The notes under the pieces are model-generated. The model ran no database searches. It was not told the DNA's origin and saw nothing but the letters and a program-made list of their open reading frames with translations. DNA of 11,688 nucleotides, taken from the NCBI GenBank assembly GCA_012800625.1, contig JAAZIY010000155.1:1-11688 (forward strand), written 5' to 3'. Shown here piece by piece: positions 1 to 6,312 of the stretch. This DNA comes from Lentisphaerota bacterium. GTDB taxonomy: Bacteria; Verrucomicrobiota; Lentisphaeria; Oligosphaerales; Oligosphaeraceae. Every line of letters begins with the position of its first letter. Within the stretch, counting starts at the first letter, position 1. The translations under genes and the position numbers were made by a program.

Positions 1-67
1 ATTATCGTAAATGATGGCGCGTGATGGGTAGCGGCAGGGCTGAGCGCACAGGCTATAATGCCAATAA
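1..67. other. window edge downstream of the PilP/GspC-like gene, no gene seen
   Basis: The 67 bases after the PilP/GspC-like stop have no start codon on the minus strand followed by an open frame, and no decamer repeat. A TATAAT at 54-59 on the plus strand lacks a recognisable -35 partner. Confidence 0.5.
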
Positions 68-700
68 CTATTGCCGCAGGGTGAATTTAACACTCTTATT
101 TCGGTTGATGGTAAAGGTTCTATTGTCCTTGTCGTCCAGGCTTAGGTCCTCCACACTGATAAGCTCTTCATCGAAGGAGAGTACCTTGAACAGCTCAAAT
201 ATACGTTCGCCCTCTTTTAGAACCAGGCTGGAGTCCCTGGTTTTGCTGGCCGTGTCACTGGCCAGAACAAAAGCCATAGGCTCATTCTGCAGGCCCTTAT
301 AAATTCCTCTGTAGGTAAGGTCTATGACTCTGGACGGCGGCTTGGGGGGCGGGTTTTTCTTGGTCTCGACCACTTGTTTTGGCGGCTCCTTCTTGGGCGG
401 GTCCTTTTTGGGCGGGTCTTTCTTGGTGACAACTTTTTTGTCAAGCAAGGCCTGAGTCAGCGGCAGTTTTTTACGAAAAGTCATGGGGTTGACGATATTT
501 TCCAGGCTGGGGGCCTGCAAGTAGGCTTCATTTTCCACCTCTATGTACTTGGGCAGCGAGGGCAGATTGCCGGCCTTGGCGACACTGCCCTCCTTTTGTC
601 CGGGCCAAAAAAGGACAACGAAGAAAAAGGCCGCCAGAACCGCGCTGAGGAGCAGCAGGCTTTTTTCCCATTCTTCCAGTGCTTTTTCAAATCGTTTCAT
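68..700 (-). CDS. PilP/GspC-like bitopic inner-membrane protein with Lys-Pro linker
   Basis: A 210-residue protein with a short charged N-terminus, one membrane helix at about residues 14-33, a periplasmic stretch, a disordered Lys/Pro linker at about 88-124 with three DPPKK-type repeats, and a small beta-rich C-terminal domain at about 125-210. The domain has the layout of the homology region of PilP/GspC: a short strand with RGIYKG, then SLVLKEGERI, then FKVLSF and ISVEDL strands. In those families this domain contacts the N0 domain of the secretin and links the inner membrane to the outer-membrane pore. The helix-linker-HR layout is closer to GspC than to the lipoprotein PilP. It is the last gene of the secretin-PilMN-PilO series. 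The ATG lies six bases after a repeat array and has no Shine-Dalgarno sequence. Function rests on topology and context; sequence similarity is weak. Confidence 0.7.
   Translation of the reverse strand: MKRFEKALEEWEKSLLLLSAVLAAFFFVVLFWPGQKEGSVAKAGNLPSLPKYIEVENEAYLQAPSLENIVNPMTFRKKLPLTQALLDKKVVTKKDPPKKDPPKKEPPKQVVETKKNPPPKPPSRVIDLTYRGIYKGLQNEPMAFVLASDTASKTRDSSLVLKEGERIFELFKVLSFDEELISVEDLSLDDKDNRTFTINRNKSVKFTLRQ
380..424 (-). repeat. three in-frame 15-bp units encoding the Lys-Pro linker
   Basis: Three 15-bp units (380-394, 395-409, 410-424) differ at a few positions and encode K-K-D/E-P-P repeats in the linker of the PilP/GspC-like protein. The linker is probably an extended, stiff periplasmic spacer whose length could change by slippage. 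Confidence 0.8.
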
Positions 701-706
701 GGCAAA

Positions 707-740
707 TTGGACACTAAGACACGCTAAGACACATTAAGTT
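707..740 (+). repeat. decamer-period intergenic repeat, copy 1 (TTGG + 3 units)
   Basis: TTGG at 707-710 is followed by three 10-bp units at 711-720, 721-730 and 731-740 with consensus ACACTAAGRC, the last decaying into a T-run. It fills most of the gap between the PilO-like and PilP-like genes and stops six bases before the PilP-like ATG, where a ribosome binding site would normally be. In the minus-strand transcript it reads as GU-rich decamers ending in CCAA. Confidence 0.85.
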
Positions 741-772
741 TTTTTTAAAGCTTTGGCCGGCCTGTGTGACTG

Positions 773-1711
773 TCATGCTCCCCTAGGCAGGGTTGGCAGG
801 CTGCTTTTCTGGCTAGGTTTCAGAGTTCCTGTAGCGCTGGGCTGATAGAAGGACGAACAAACGAAAGTGATCTCCAATTGATTTAGCACCAGGTTGTTGT
901 CTTCATCGACCAGGACTCCTCCCCGGGAGACATCGGTTAAGATCTCGATTTGCTGCATGGGGAAGAAATCAGGTTCACTTTGCAGGGCGGCGCAGAACTG
1001 CAGAAAGTCGTTCAAGGAGCAGCGCACAGTGATGCGCACCGGGAACTCCAGCAGATATGGCTGCTTGTCGTCTTCATCCAAGACATAGGCTTTTTCAGGC
1101 AGCACGCTGATTTTTGCGGCATAGAACTGGTTGTGCGGGCCGGTGCGTATGCTGTTATCCACGCAGATGCGCAATTTATGCTGCAGGGCCAGATTAACCA
1201 GCTTGTCAGCGGTCCAGATTTTCAGCAGCATCTTGTATTTTTCCGGCTCGACGGTGGTTTCATCCATGCCAAAGACATACTGGTCCAGATAGATGCGTTT
1301 ATTTTGCAGGCTTGAGTACATGCGGTCGTACTGGTCTTTGTACTCGATTTGCGAGGCCTTGCTGATGAACAGGGCGGCGTCGCCATACTCGAAGTTGATC
1401 TTGTCCTCAAATTGGCTGCCGGCACGTTTCAGCGAGTCTTCGGCAAGTTTTTTCAGTCCCGCCTGTCTGGCGCTGCCCAGGCTGCGCTGGTATGTGCTCA
1501 GCAGGGTTTGCAGGCGTTCCGGGTCTCTGGGCCAGGGCGAGTCCTTCAGTTTTTTCTCGTTTGCGGCATAATCGGCCTTTGCCTCGCGCAGCTCTCGCCA
1601 TTTGGGCTGCAAGAGCAGCAGGAAGACTAAAACCGCGGCAATGCAGGCGGCAATGCAGAGCATGAGCACATTGCGGCAGGGGGCTGGCCAATTTTTATAG
1701 GGGTAAGTCAT
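773..1711 (-). CDS. PilO-like / Amuc_1100-like periplasmic assembly protein
   Basis: A 312-residue bitopic protein: short cytoplasmic N-terminus, membrane helix at about 14-34, Lys/Glu/Arg-rich coiled-coil segment at about 36-100, then a periplasmic part. The C-terminal half has a ferredoxin-like pattern: strand near 217-230 (YLLEFPVRITV), helix 231-246 (SLNDFLQFCAALQS), strand 251-260 and strand 275-287, with the helical LVNLALQHKL segment before it. This is the PilO/GspM layout, but standard PilO is about 200 residues. Length and element order match Akkermansia Amuc_1100 (317 residues), which has LVNKLAECGL followed by a PLEIAF strand and a closing LVHF strand. It likely pairs with the PilN part of the upstream gene to build the inner-membrane alignment ring. 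The Amuc_1100 link is from memory and pattern, not an alignment. No Shine-Dalgarno is seen before the ATG; this start was kept because it precedes the membrane helix. Confidence 0.75.
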   Translation of the reverse strand: MTYPYKNWPAPCRNVLMLCIAACIAAVLVFLLLLQPKWRELREAKADYAANEKKLKDSPWPRDPERLQTLLSTYQRSLGSARQAGLKKLAEDSLKRAGSQFEDKINFEYGDAALFISKASQIEYKDQYDRMYSSLQNKRIYLDQYVFGMDETTVEPEKYKMLLKIWTADKLVNLALQHKLRICVDNSIRTGPHNQFYAAKISVLPEKAYVLDEDDKQPYLLEFPVRITVRCSLNDFLQFCAALQSEPDFFPMQQIEILTDVSRGGVLVDEDNNLVLNQLEITFVCSSFYQPSATGTLKPSQKSSLPTLPRGA

Positions 1712-1719
1712 CGCTGGTC

Positions 1720-1740
1720 GGTTTTCAGGTTTCAGTTAGG
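1720..1740. repeat. short A/T-rich TTTCAG direct repeat in the PilMN-PilO gap
   Basis: The gap between the PilM-PilN fusion and the PilO-like gene holds two adjacent TTTCAG-type copies (GGTTTTCAGG then TTTCAGTTAGG). Similar wording (GGTTTTCAGCTTTTCAC) appears at about 10095-10110 upstream of metF. It lies just ahead of the PilO-like ATG on the transcript. The decamer repeat is not evident in this gap. Confidence 0.4.
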
Positions 1741-1802
1741 CGCGCTGATGCAGACGCATTTGCTGGCTTTGCCTTTTGTTGTCCTATGCACTGCTAAAAC
1801 TT

Positions 1803-3659
1803 TTATCTTCTTCTTCGTCTTGCTGGTTTTGGCGGTTCCGGCGGCGGCTTGTTGACAGCTTGTTTGGCAAAAGGCAGCTGTATGCGGAAATCGTAGTAGT
1901 TGATCTGGTCTTTTTTCTTGCTGTTATTCTGTGGCACTATGTCGAGCCAGGGCTTAAAGATTTTCAAGCTGTGGGTCTCATCCCATTCACTGAACCAGTC
2001 CGCTCCGGCAAAGAAGCCGCTGGCGTTTATCTTGTCGAGGATTTCCTTGGTGGCCTCGAATTTGCCTTTTTGGGGTGGCACCACGCTGTAGCCGCCGGCG
2101 ATCATCTTTTCCAGCTGTGGGATTTTCAGCACCGGGATGAACTTGTTTTCCTCCTCTGGCTCATTGGTGCTTGTTTTGGCGGCGCTAAACAAGCCAGGCT
2201 CGCGTCTAGTCGGTGTAGCGGCGGCCTCCTTTTTCTCCGGCACGATTTTAGCGGAGTCCATGTAGCTTTGATAGTCGGCCACATATATGCACCAGCCGTC
2301 CACCTGTTCCGGCGATATGGCCATGGCCTGCTGCAGCTCCTGCAGCGTATTCAAGAAATTCTGTGTGCGGCTGCCGGCCTCGACCAGCGGTATCATCATC
2401 ATCTGATAGAAGCCTATCTGCCTTTGCGCCTCTTCCAGTCTGGGCAGCAGGCTAGTGCAGCGGCTCAGCTCATCGATTTTGCTGTTCATTTGATTTTGTT
2501 CATTCCTGATATGGAAGAAGAACCAGAGCATAAAGACCAGGATTGAGCTTATCAGTATGGCGGCGGAGGCGCGCAGATAGGAGAGGCGCGCCATTTTGCT
2601 TTGCTGCCAGCGCAACAATTCGGGGATCAGGGAAATATTGCAGTCGGCCTCGCCTATGCCTTGCAGGGCCAGGCCCAGGGCCACCAGCATGGTGGGGTCG
2701 GGTTCTTGGGTCGAACTCTCGCGCAGCCCCAGCAGTTCCACCGGGCAGGAGTAGGCGCGAATTAGCTGGGCGTTCAGTCCCCAGAGCCGTGCGCCGCCGC
2801 CGGCCAGCCAGATTTTTCCCAATGGCTTGCTGTGCAGCTCGCCGGACTCCGACTCCCGCCAGTGTTCCAGGGCGGCGCTCATTTCGTTTACCAGCTGCTG
2901 CACGGCGGGCAGCAGGGCGCATTCCGGGTTTTGCCAGTCGGCTTTATAGCCGTATTTTTGTCTTTCGGCCTCTTCCAGCTTGCAGCCCAGCTCTTCGGCC
3001 AGCAGTGCGCTAAAGCGGCGCGAGCCGAACATAAGGCTGCTGATGTACAGGAGCTGTCCCCGGGCAACTACGGCCAGGGTCGAGTTCTCGCTGCCCAGGT
3101 CCAGCAGCACTTGTATGGCGGGATTTTCCTTCTCCTTGGGCTGCAGATGATAGAAGGCGTTGACCAGGGCAATGCCGTTCATCCCCATGTCTTGCACATT
3201 GACCTCGATGCCGCGCAGTCGCTCAAACTGCTCTTCCACCGCGGACTCGCGGCAGATACCGATGAGAACCGGGTTTTTGCGCCCGAAAAGCGGAGCCATG
3301 ACCTGGTAGTCATAGATAAAGCGCTCGTCGGAAAGCCCGGAAAGCTGCGCGGTCTCGTTGCGCACCAGGGTCTTTAGAGTGTCAGCATTCAGGTCCGGCG
3401 GAAAATCGCTGATCTGCGGAGTAGTGAGAAACTGCGGCAGGCCGACGCAGCTGCTGTAGTGCAAGAGCTTCTGCTCGCGCAGCCATTTGTTGAGGCTGGC
3501 ATAAAGCTCCTTTTCATCAAGCAGGCCTTCTTCCCAAAGCGAAAAAGTCTCGCGCCGGCTGATGTGCACAGCGCCGCCGCGGCGCTCGAGGAGTATGGCT
3601 TTGACCTCATTCTGGCCTATGTCAAGGCCCAGGGCAGATGTATTGTTTTTCCATTGCAT
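1803..3659 (-). CDS. pilM: PilM-PilN fusion protein (GspL-like layout)
   Basis: A 618-residue protein joining two pilus subunits. Residues about 8-340 are a PilM/FtsA-type actin-like domain: phosphate-1 loop GLDIGQNEVKAI (11-22), phosphate-2 loop LLDLGSENSTLAVV (185-198) and adenosine loop IWLAGGGARLWG (283-294). Residues 341-349 (NISLIPELL) match the INLLP motif that PilN uses to dock into PilM, here covalently attached. Then come a membrane helix at about 364-383, a coiled-coil stretch to about 420, and a periplasmic PilN-like region with a long low-complexity insert (about 465-505). The tail is Pro-rich and ends in five arginines. In separate-gene systems PilM is cytoplasmic and PilN is bitopic; the fusion recalls GspL. 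It lies between secretin and PilO-like genes, as expected for an alignment complex. Alternative: a divergent GspL. No Shine-Dalgarno precedes the ATG. Confidence 0.85.
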   Translation of the reverse strand: MQWKNNTSALGLDIGQNEVKAILLERRGGAVHISRRETFSLWEEGLLDEKELYASLNKWLREQKLLHYSSCVGLPQFLTTPQISDFPPDLNADTLKTLVRNETAQLSGLSDERFIYDYQVMAPLFGRKNPVLIGICRESAVEEQFERLRGIEVNVQDMGMNGIALVNAFYHLQPKEKENPAIQVLLDLGSENSTLAVVARGQLLYISSLMFGSRRFSALLAEELGCKLEEAERQKYGYKADWQNPECALLPAVQQLVNEMSAALEHWRESESGELHSKPLGKIWLAGGGARLWGLNAQLIRAYSCPVELLGLRESSTQEPDPTMLVALGLALQGIGEADCNISLIPELLRWQQSKMARLSYLRASAAILISSILVFMLWFFFHIRNEQNQMNSKIDELSRCTSLLPRLEEAQRQIGFYQMMMIPLVEAGSRTQNFLNTLQELQQAMAISPEQVDGWCIYVADYQSYMDSAKIVPEKKEAAATPTRREPGLFSAAKTSTNEPEEENKFIPVLKIPQLEKMIAGGYSVVPPQKGKFEATKEILDKINASGFFAGADWFSEWDETHSLKIFKPWLDIVPQNNSKKKDQINYYDFRIQLPFAKQAVNKPPPEPPKPARRRRR

Positions 3660-3716
3660 AGAAACTGTATGAAAATGCCTTTGGCAGTATGAGAAAACCA
3701 GGAGACGGAGGGCGCT

Positions 3717-3786
3717 GTCTTAGTGTCCAAAAACCTGCCTGTTCAGCTTTCTGGACGCGGTTCGGTTTGTCCCGCGTGGTCTAAGA
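3717..3786 (-). repeat. composite repeat, inverted partial copy downstream of the secretin gene
   Basis: One decamer in the opposite orientation (GTCTTAGTGTCCAAAAA, from 3717) is followed by GTTCAGCTTTCTGGACGCGG (3741-3760) and CGTGGTCTAAG (ending 3785). The second part matches the GTTCAATGGCTTTTTGGACTCGG...GGTCTAAG block at 6285-6312 with small gaps. It fills the gap between the secretin stop and the PilM-PilN start. Confidence 0.7.
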
Positions 3787-3798
3787 GTCGCCGCCCGC

Positions 3799-5673
3799 TT
3801 ATTGCACTTGCAGATATTCTCCGCTGTTGCTGACCACGTTGGCGGTCACAAAGATAAGCAAGTTGGTTGGTATCGAGCTGGTCTCGGTGCGGCGGAAGAG
3901 TGCTCCGAGCAGGGGCAGGTCGCCCAGGAAGGGGACTTTTTTCTGATTGTTGGTCTTGGTGTTGTTGATCAGCCCGCCCAGGATGACGGTTTCGCCGCTG
4001 TTGACCTCCACGCTGGTCATAATCACCTGTTCATGCGTGCGCGGCAATTTGATCGGGGTCATGGTGTCGCTGTCACTGTCGCTGCTACTGTTGCTGCCGT
4101 CGTCGCTGTCGCTGCTTTTGCCCACCAGGTAATTTTCCCAGCCCTTGAATTCGAGGATAGCCGGCTTCAGGCCCAGGAGCACGGTTTTGCCATTGTTGCC
4201 GATGTTGACTTTCACATCGAAGGTAATGCCCACGGGCAGCTCGGCAGGCTTGCCGGTGGGTGCCAGGATGTAAGACCTGCCTGCGTCGCCAAGGTCCCGG
4301 GTAATCACGTCATACTCCTCGAAATAATAGTACTTGTCGCCTTTGCGCAGCCTGGCAGTGCGGTTGTTGAGCACGGTGACCCGCGGTGCGCTAAGGGTGG
4401 TGGCCGAGTTCTGCTTTTCAATGGCGCTGATAAGCACATCGAAAGTGCGGTCTCCTATGACTCCGCTCAGGGTGAGGGAGCTGGTGCCTACTTCGGCGGC
4501 GGTGGCCGAGGCGGCCAGCTCGCTCAAAAAATCGCTGACCTGCAAGGCGCCTTTGCCACGCGGACTGAGGGGATTGGCGGTGTCGGTGTCGGCGGCTCTG
4601 CCGCCGGAGTATTTGGTCCATTCCACGCCCAAGTCGCGCAGGTCATCCTGTGAGACGGTGATGAATTTCGCCTCGATGACCACCTGGTAGGGCGGCTGGT
4701 CGAGTTCACGCACCATGTCCTCGATCAGGCGCAGGTTCTCTCTGCTGTCACGCACCATGAGTATATTGCGGTTGCGAAAGAGTCGGAATGCGGCCCCTTC
4801 CGGGCTACCGGCCAGGAAGGTCTCCAGGGCCTCTTCGAGGTCGTTGTCCTCCTCATCGTTGGGGGTGGCCAGGTCGCCCAGTTCCGAGCCTGGCGCGACA
4901 CTGCCCTCCGGCACTTTTGGTATAATCCCTTGGCGCAGGCGTATAATGCGGGTTTCCAGCTTTGCTCCGCCCCCGCTTTCGCCCTCGGTGATCCAGACCA
5001 GGTTTTCGCCCAGGTGGAAGGCGACGCCCATGTTTCTGGCGATGTAGGAAAACAGCTCTTTGAGGGGTACGTCCCTGACGCTGATGCTCAGCTTTTTGTC
5101 CGATTCGAGGGCCTCGTCGGCGACCACGTTAAGCCCTTCTCTGCTGAGCACCTGCACCAGTTCTTTGATGCCGGCCTGGTCCATGTGCACCGAGATTCTG
5201 CGGTTGACCAGCTCCTCCATTGCTCCGGTGGGCATTTCCACAGGTGCCAGGTTGGCGTCTATGACCATTACTTTGCCATAGCTGTCGGGCAGCACATATT
5301 TCTGATTGGTCTCGTCAAGCATGCTTTGCCGGCTTAAGTCCAGTTTGCTTTTTTCGCTGAACTCGGCCTTGGCATTGGCTATGAGTTTTTGCAGGGTCTG
5401 CTTTTGCTCCTCGTAGCCTGGCAGCGCTTGTATTAGAATGAGGTCCTTCTCTGCCGCTTCGAGGCGTCCCTCCTCGATTTTTTTGCGTATGTCTTCAAAG
5501 CGCCTGGCGGCGGCGTTGGCCTGCTCCATGTCATGCAGGTCCTGGCGGGTTTGGATAATGGCTTCCTCCGGCGAGCTGCCGGCCTCGTGCAGATGCAGCG
5601 GTGTGCGGTACAGTTGACAGGAACTGGCGATGAAAAGCAGGCAAAGCCCCAGGAGCAGAGTGGAATGTCTCAT
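3799..5673 (-). CDS. outer-membrane secretin (PilQ/GspD family), lipoprotein type
   Basis: A 624-residue secretin. The chosen ATG at 5673 starts a lipoprotein-like signal (MRHSTLLLGLCLLFIASSC, Cys19); an in-frame ATG at 5739 would bury this signal behind 22 residues and is rejected. Residues about 45-115 are helical and charged. An STN/N0-like domain lies at about 157-230, and an N1-like domain with RNRNILMVRD and DNMVREL-type helix ends near 328. The secretin pore domain runs from about 329 to 612, with the hallmarks SAPRVTVLNN (428-437), VNSGETVILGGLI (557-569), VPFLGDLPLLGALFR (580-594) and a closing LLIFVTANVV strand. An unusual Ser/Asp-only loop sits at about 520-536. Its role is to form the outer-membrane channel of a type IV pilus or type II-like machine. 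It is first of four envelope genes. No clear Shine-Dalgarno is present. Confidence 0.93.
   Translation of the reverse strand: MRHSTLLLGLCLLFIASSCQLYRTPLHLHEAGSSPEEAIIQTRQDLHDMEQANAAARRFEDIRKKIEEGRLEAAEKDLILIQALPGYEEQKQTLQKLIANAKAEFSEKSKLDLSRQSMLDETNQKYVLPDSYGKVMVIDANLAPVEMPTGAMEELVNRRISVHMDQAGIKELVQVLSREGLNVVADEALESDKKLSISVRDVPLKELFSYIARNMGVAFHLGENLVWITEGESGGGAKLETRIIRLRQGIIPKVPEGSVAPGSELGDLATPNDEEDNDLEEALETFLAGSPEGAAFRLFRNRNILMVRDSRENLRLIEDMVRELDQPPYQVVIEAKFITVSQDDLRDLGVEWTKYSGGRAADTDTANPLSPRGKGALQVSDFLSELAASATAAEVGTSSLTLSGVIGDRTFDVLISAIEKQNSATTLSAPRVTVLNNRTARLRKGDKYYYFEEYDVITRDLGDAGRSYILAPTGKPAELPVGITFDVKVNIGNNGKTVLLGLKPAILEFKGWENYLVGKSSDSDDGSNSSSDSDSDTMTPIKLPRTHEQVIMTSVEVNSGETVILGGLINNTKTNNQKKVPFLGDLPLLGALFRRTETSSIPTNLLIFVTANVVSNSGEYLQVQ
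4063..4117 (-). repeat. GTCGCT-type microrepeat encoding the Ser/Asp loop of the secretin
   Basis: On the plus strand this stretch is made of repeated GTCGCT, GTCACT and GCTGCT hexamers. It encodes the Ser/Asp-rich loop (residues about 519-537) inside the secretin pore domain. The repeat nature suggests expansion by slippage of a surface-exposed or disordered loop. Confidence 0.7.
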
Positions 5674-5910
5674 AAGATCAACCGTTTTGGAGAAGAAACA
5701 AAATCTTAAGAAGGCAGTGCGGTCTTGGCGAATAAGCACAAAGAATAAACGTTCGAGGTGTATGATTTATTTACTAATATATAACTTCATAAGGAAAAAG
5801 GGTCTTCGCAGCGCTGAAAGCGGCGACACGTAGCGCCATACTAAAAAGCGATGCAATTTGAAATCTTGCAATTGTAGTTTGCCTGCTTAGTCTGCTTCCT
5901 CTTTTATTTT

Positions 5911-6006
5911 TTGTGTCTTAGTGTACCTTAGACCCCGTCCAAAAAGGTAGCCCGGCAGAATTTTGGACACTAAGACACACGAAGCTACACTAAGACACAC
6001 CAAGTA
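5911..6006. repeat. decamer-period repeat, inverted pair (copy 2)
   Basis: Left arm 5911-5925 reads TTGTGTCTTAGTGTA, followed by CCTTAGACCCCGTCCAAAAAGG (5927-5948), the reverse complement of the TTTTTGGAC...GGTCTAAGG block. The right arm has TTGG (5963-5966) and four decamers at 5967-5976, 5977-5986, 5987-5996 and 5997-6006. TGTGTCTTAGTGTA (5912-5925) is a perfect 14-nt reverse complement of 5986-5999, and 13 of these bases can instead pair with 5967-5979. GTCCAAAA (5937-5944) is also perfectly complementary to TTTTGGAC (5961-5968). Several mutually exclusive stem-loops are therefore possible. Confidence 0.85.
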
Positions 6007-6118
6007 GTTTTTTGTCTAAAATTAGAATTTTAGCAGAAAAATTGCGGTTTTATACAATTTCATCGAGTTTTTCTGCTTTGTCCGGTTCCCTTTTCCCAAC
6101 AAACCAAAACGGGCAAGC

Positions 6119-6151
6119 GGCTTATGCGACGCCGCAGGCGCCGCATAAGCC
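6119..6151. terminator. strong hairpin downstream of tsaB, possible terminator or repeat stem
   Basis: Two 15-nt arms (6119-6133 and 6137-6151) are inverted repeats with one mismatch, separated by a GCA loop. It lies about 135 bases after the tsaB stop. In the minus-strand transcript the bases that follow are only mildly U-rich, so it is not a textbook intrinsic terminator. It may block read-through or stabilise the upstream transcript end. Confidence 0.45.
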
Positions 6152-6312
6152 CTTCGTGTGCTTTTGTGTCTCTTCGTGTCCCTTAGTGTCCTCCCCCTTC
6201 GTGTGCCTTTGTGGTTCAATGGCTTTTTGGATGGGGTCTACCTTAGTGTGTCTTCGTGTCCTCCCCCCTTCGTGTGTTTTAGTGGTTCAATGGCTTTTTG
6301 GACTCGGTCTAA
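6151..6312 (-). repeat. tandem composite decamer repeat overlapping the 3' end of tsaB (copy 3)
   Basis: Four decamers in register (6151, 6161, 6171, 6181; consensus YCTTMGTGTS, the reverse complement of the other arrays) are followed by CTCCCCC, TTCGTGTG, GTGGTTCAATGGCTTTTTGG and GGTCTA. A second copy of the composite (about 6241-6312) repeats this with a period near 70 bp: two decamers, CTCCCCCC, TTCGTGTG, GTGGTTCAATGGCTTTTTGG, GGTCTAAG. The second copy enters the tsaB reading frame and supplies its stop codon. Confidence 0.85.

Larger units (their letters stand above)
5674..6286. other. 613-bp repeat-rich intergenic region between tsaB and the secretin gene
   Basis: No convincing gene lies here; short open frames in both strands are translations of the repeats. 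From right to left (direction of transcription): a tandem composite repeat (6151-6311), a strong hairpin (6119-6151), an AT-rich stretch (about 6000-6080), an inverted pair of decamer arrays (5911-6006), and an AT-rich stretch at about 5757-5800 with TATATT-like hexamers about 90-120 bases before the secretin ATG. The last is the most likely place for a promoter of the envelope genes, but no good -35/-10 pair was found. Confidence 0.6.

Noticed and set aside
54..59. TATAAT as a plus-strand promoter
   Set aside because: There is no matching -35 hexamer at 16-18 bp and no gene on the plus strand to serve.
3802..4653. Long plus-strand open frame antisense to the secretin gene
   Set aside because: The secretin on the other strand has full family motifs; this frame follows from codon bias of the opposite gene.
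5674..5739. Secretin start at ATG 5739 (22 residues longer)
   Set aside because: It would place charged residues before a clear lipoprotein signal with Cys; the ATG at 5673 starts that signal directly.
6022..6219. Minus-strand small frame starting MNHKGTRRG
   Set aside because: Its codons are repeat units and the hairpin, with no ribosome binding site and no domain. Judged spurious.
6151..6312. Insertion sequence or MITE with terminal repeats
   Set aside because: No transposase, no clear target-site duplication, and copies differ in length and composition; better described as a composite repeat for now.
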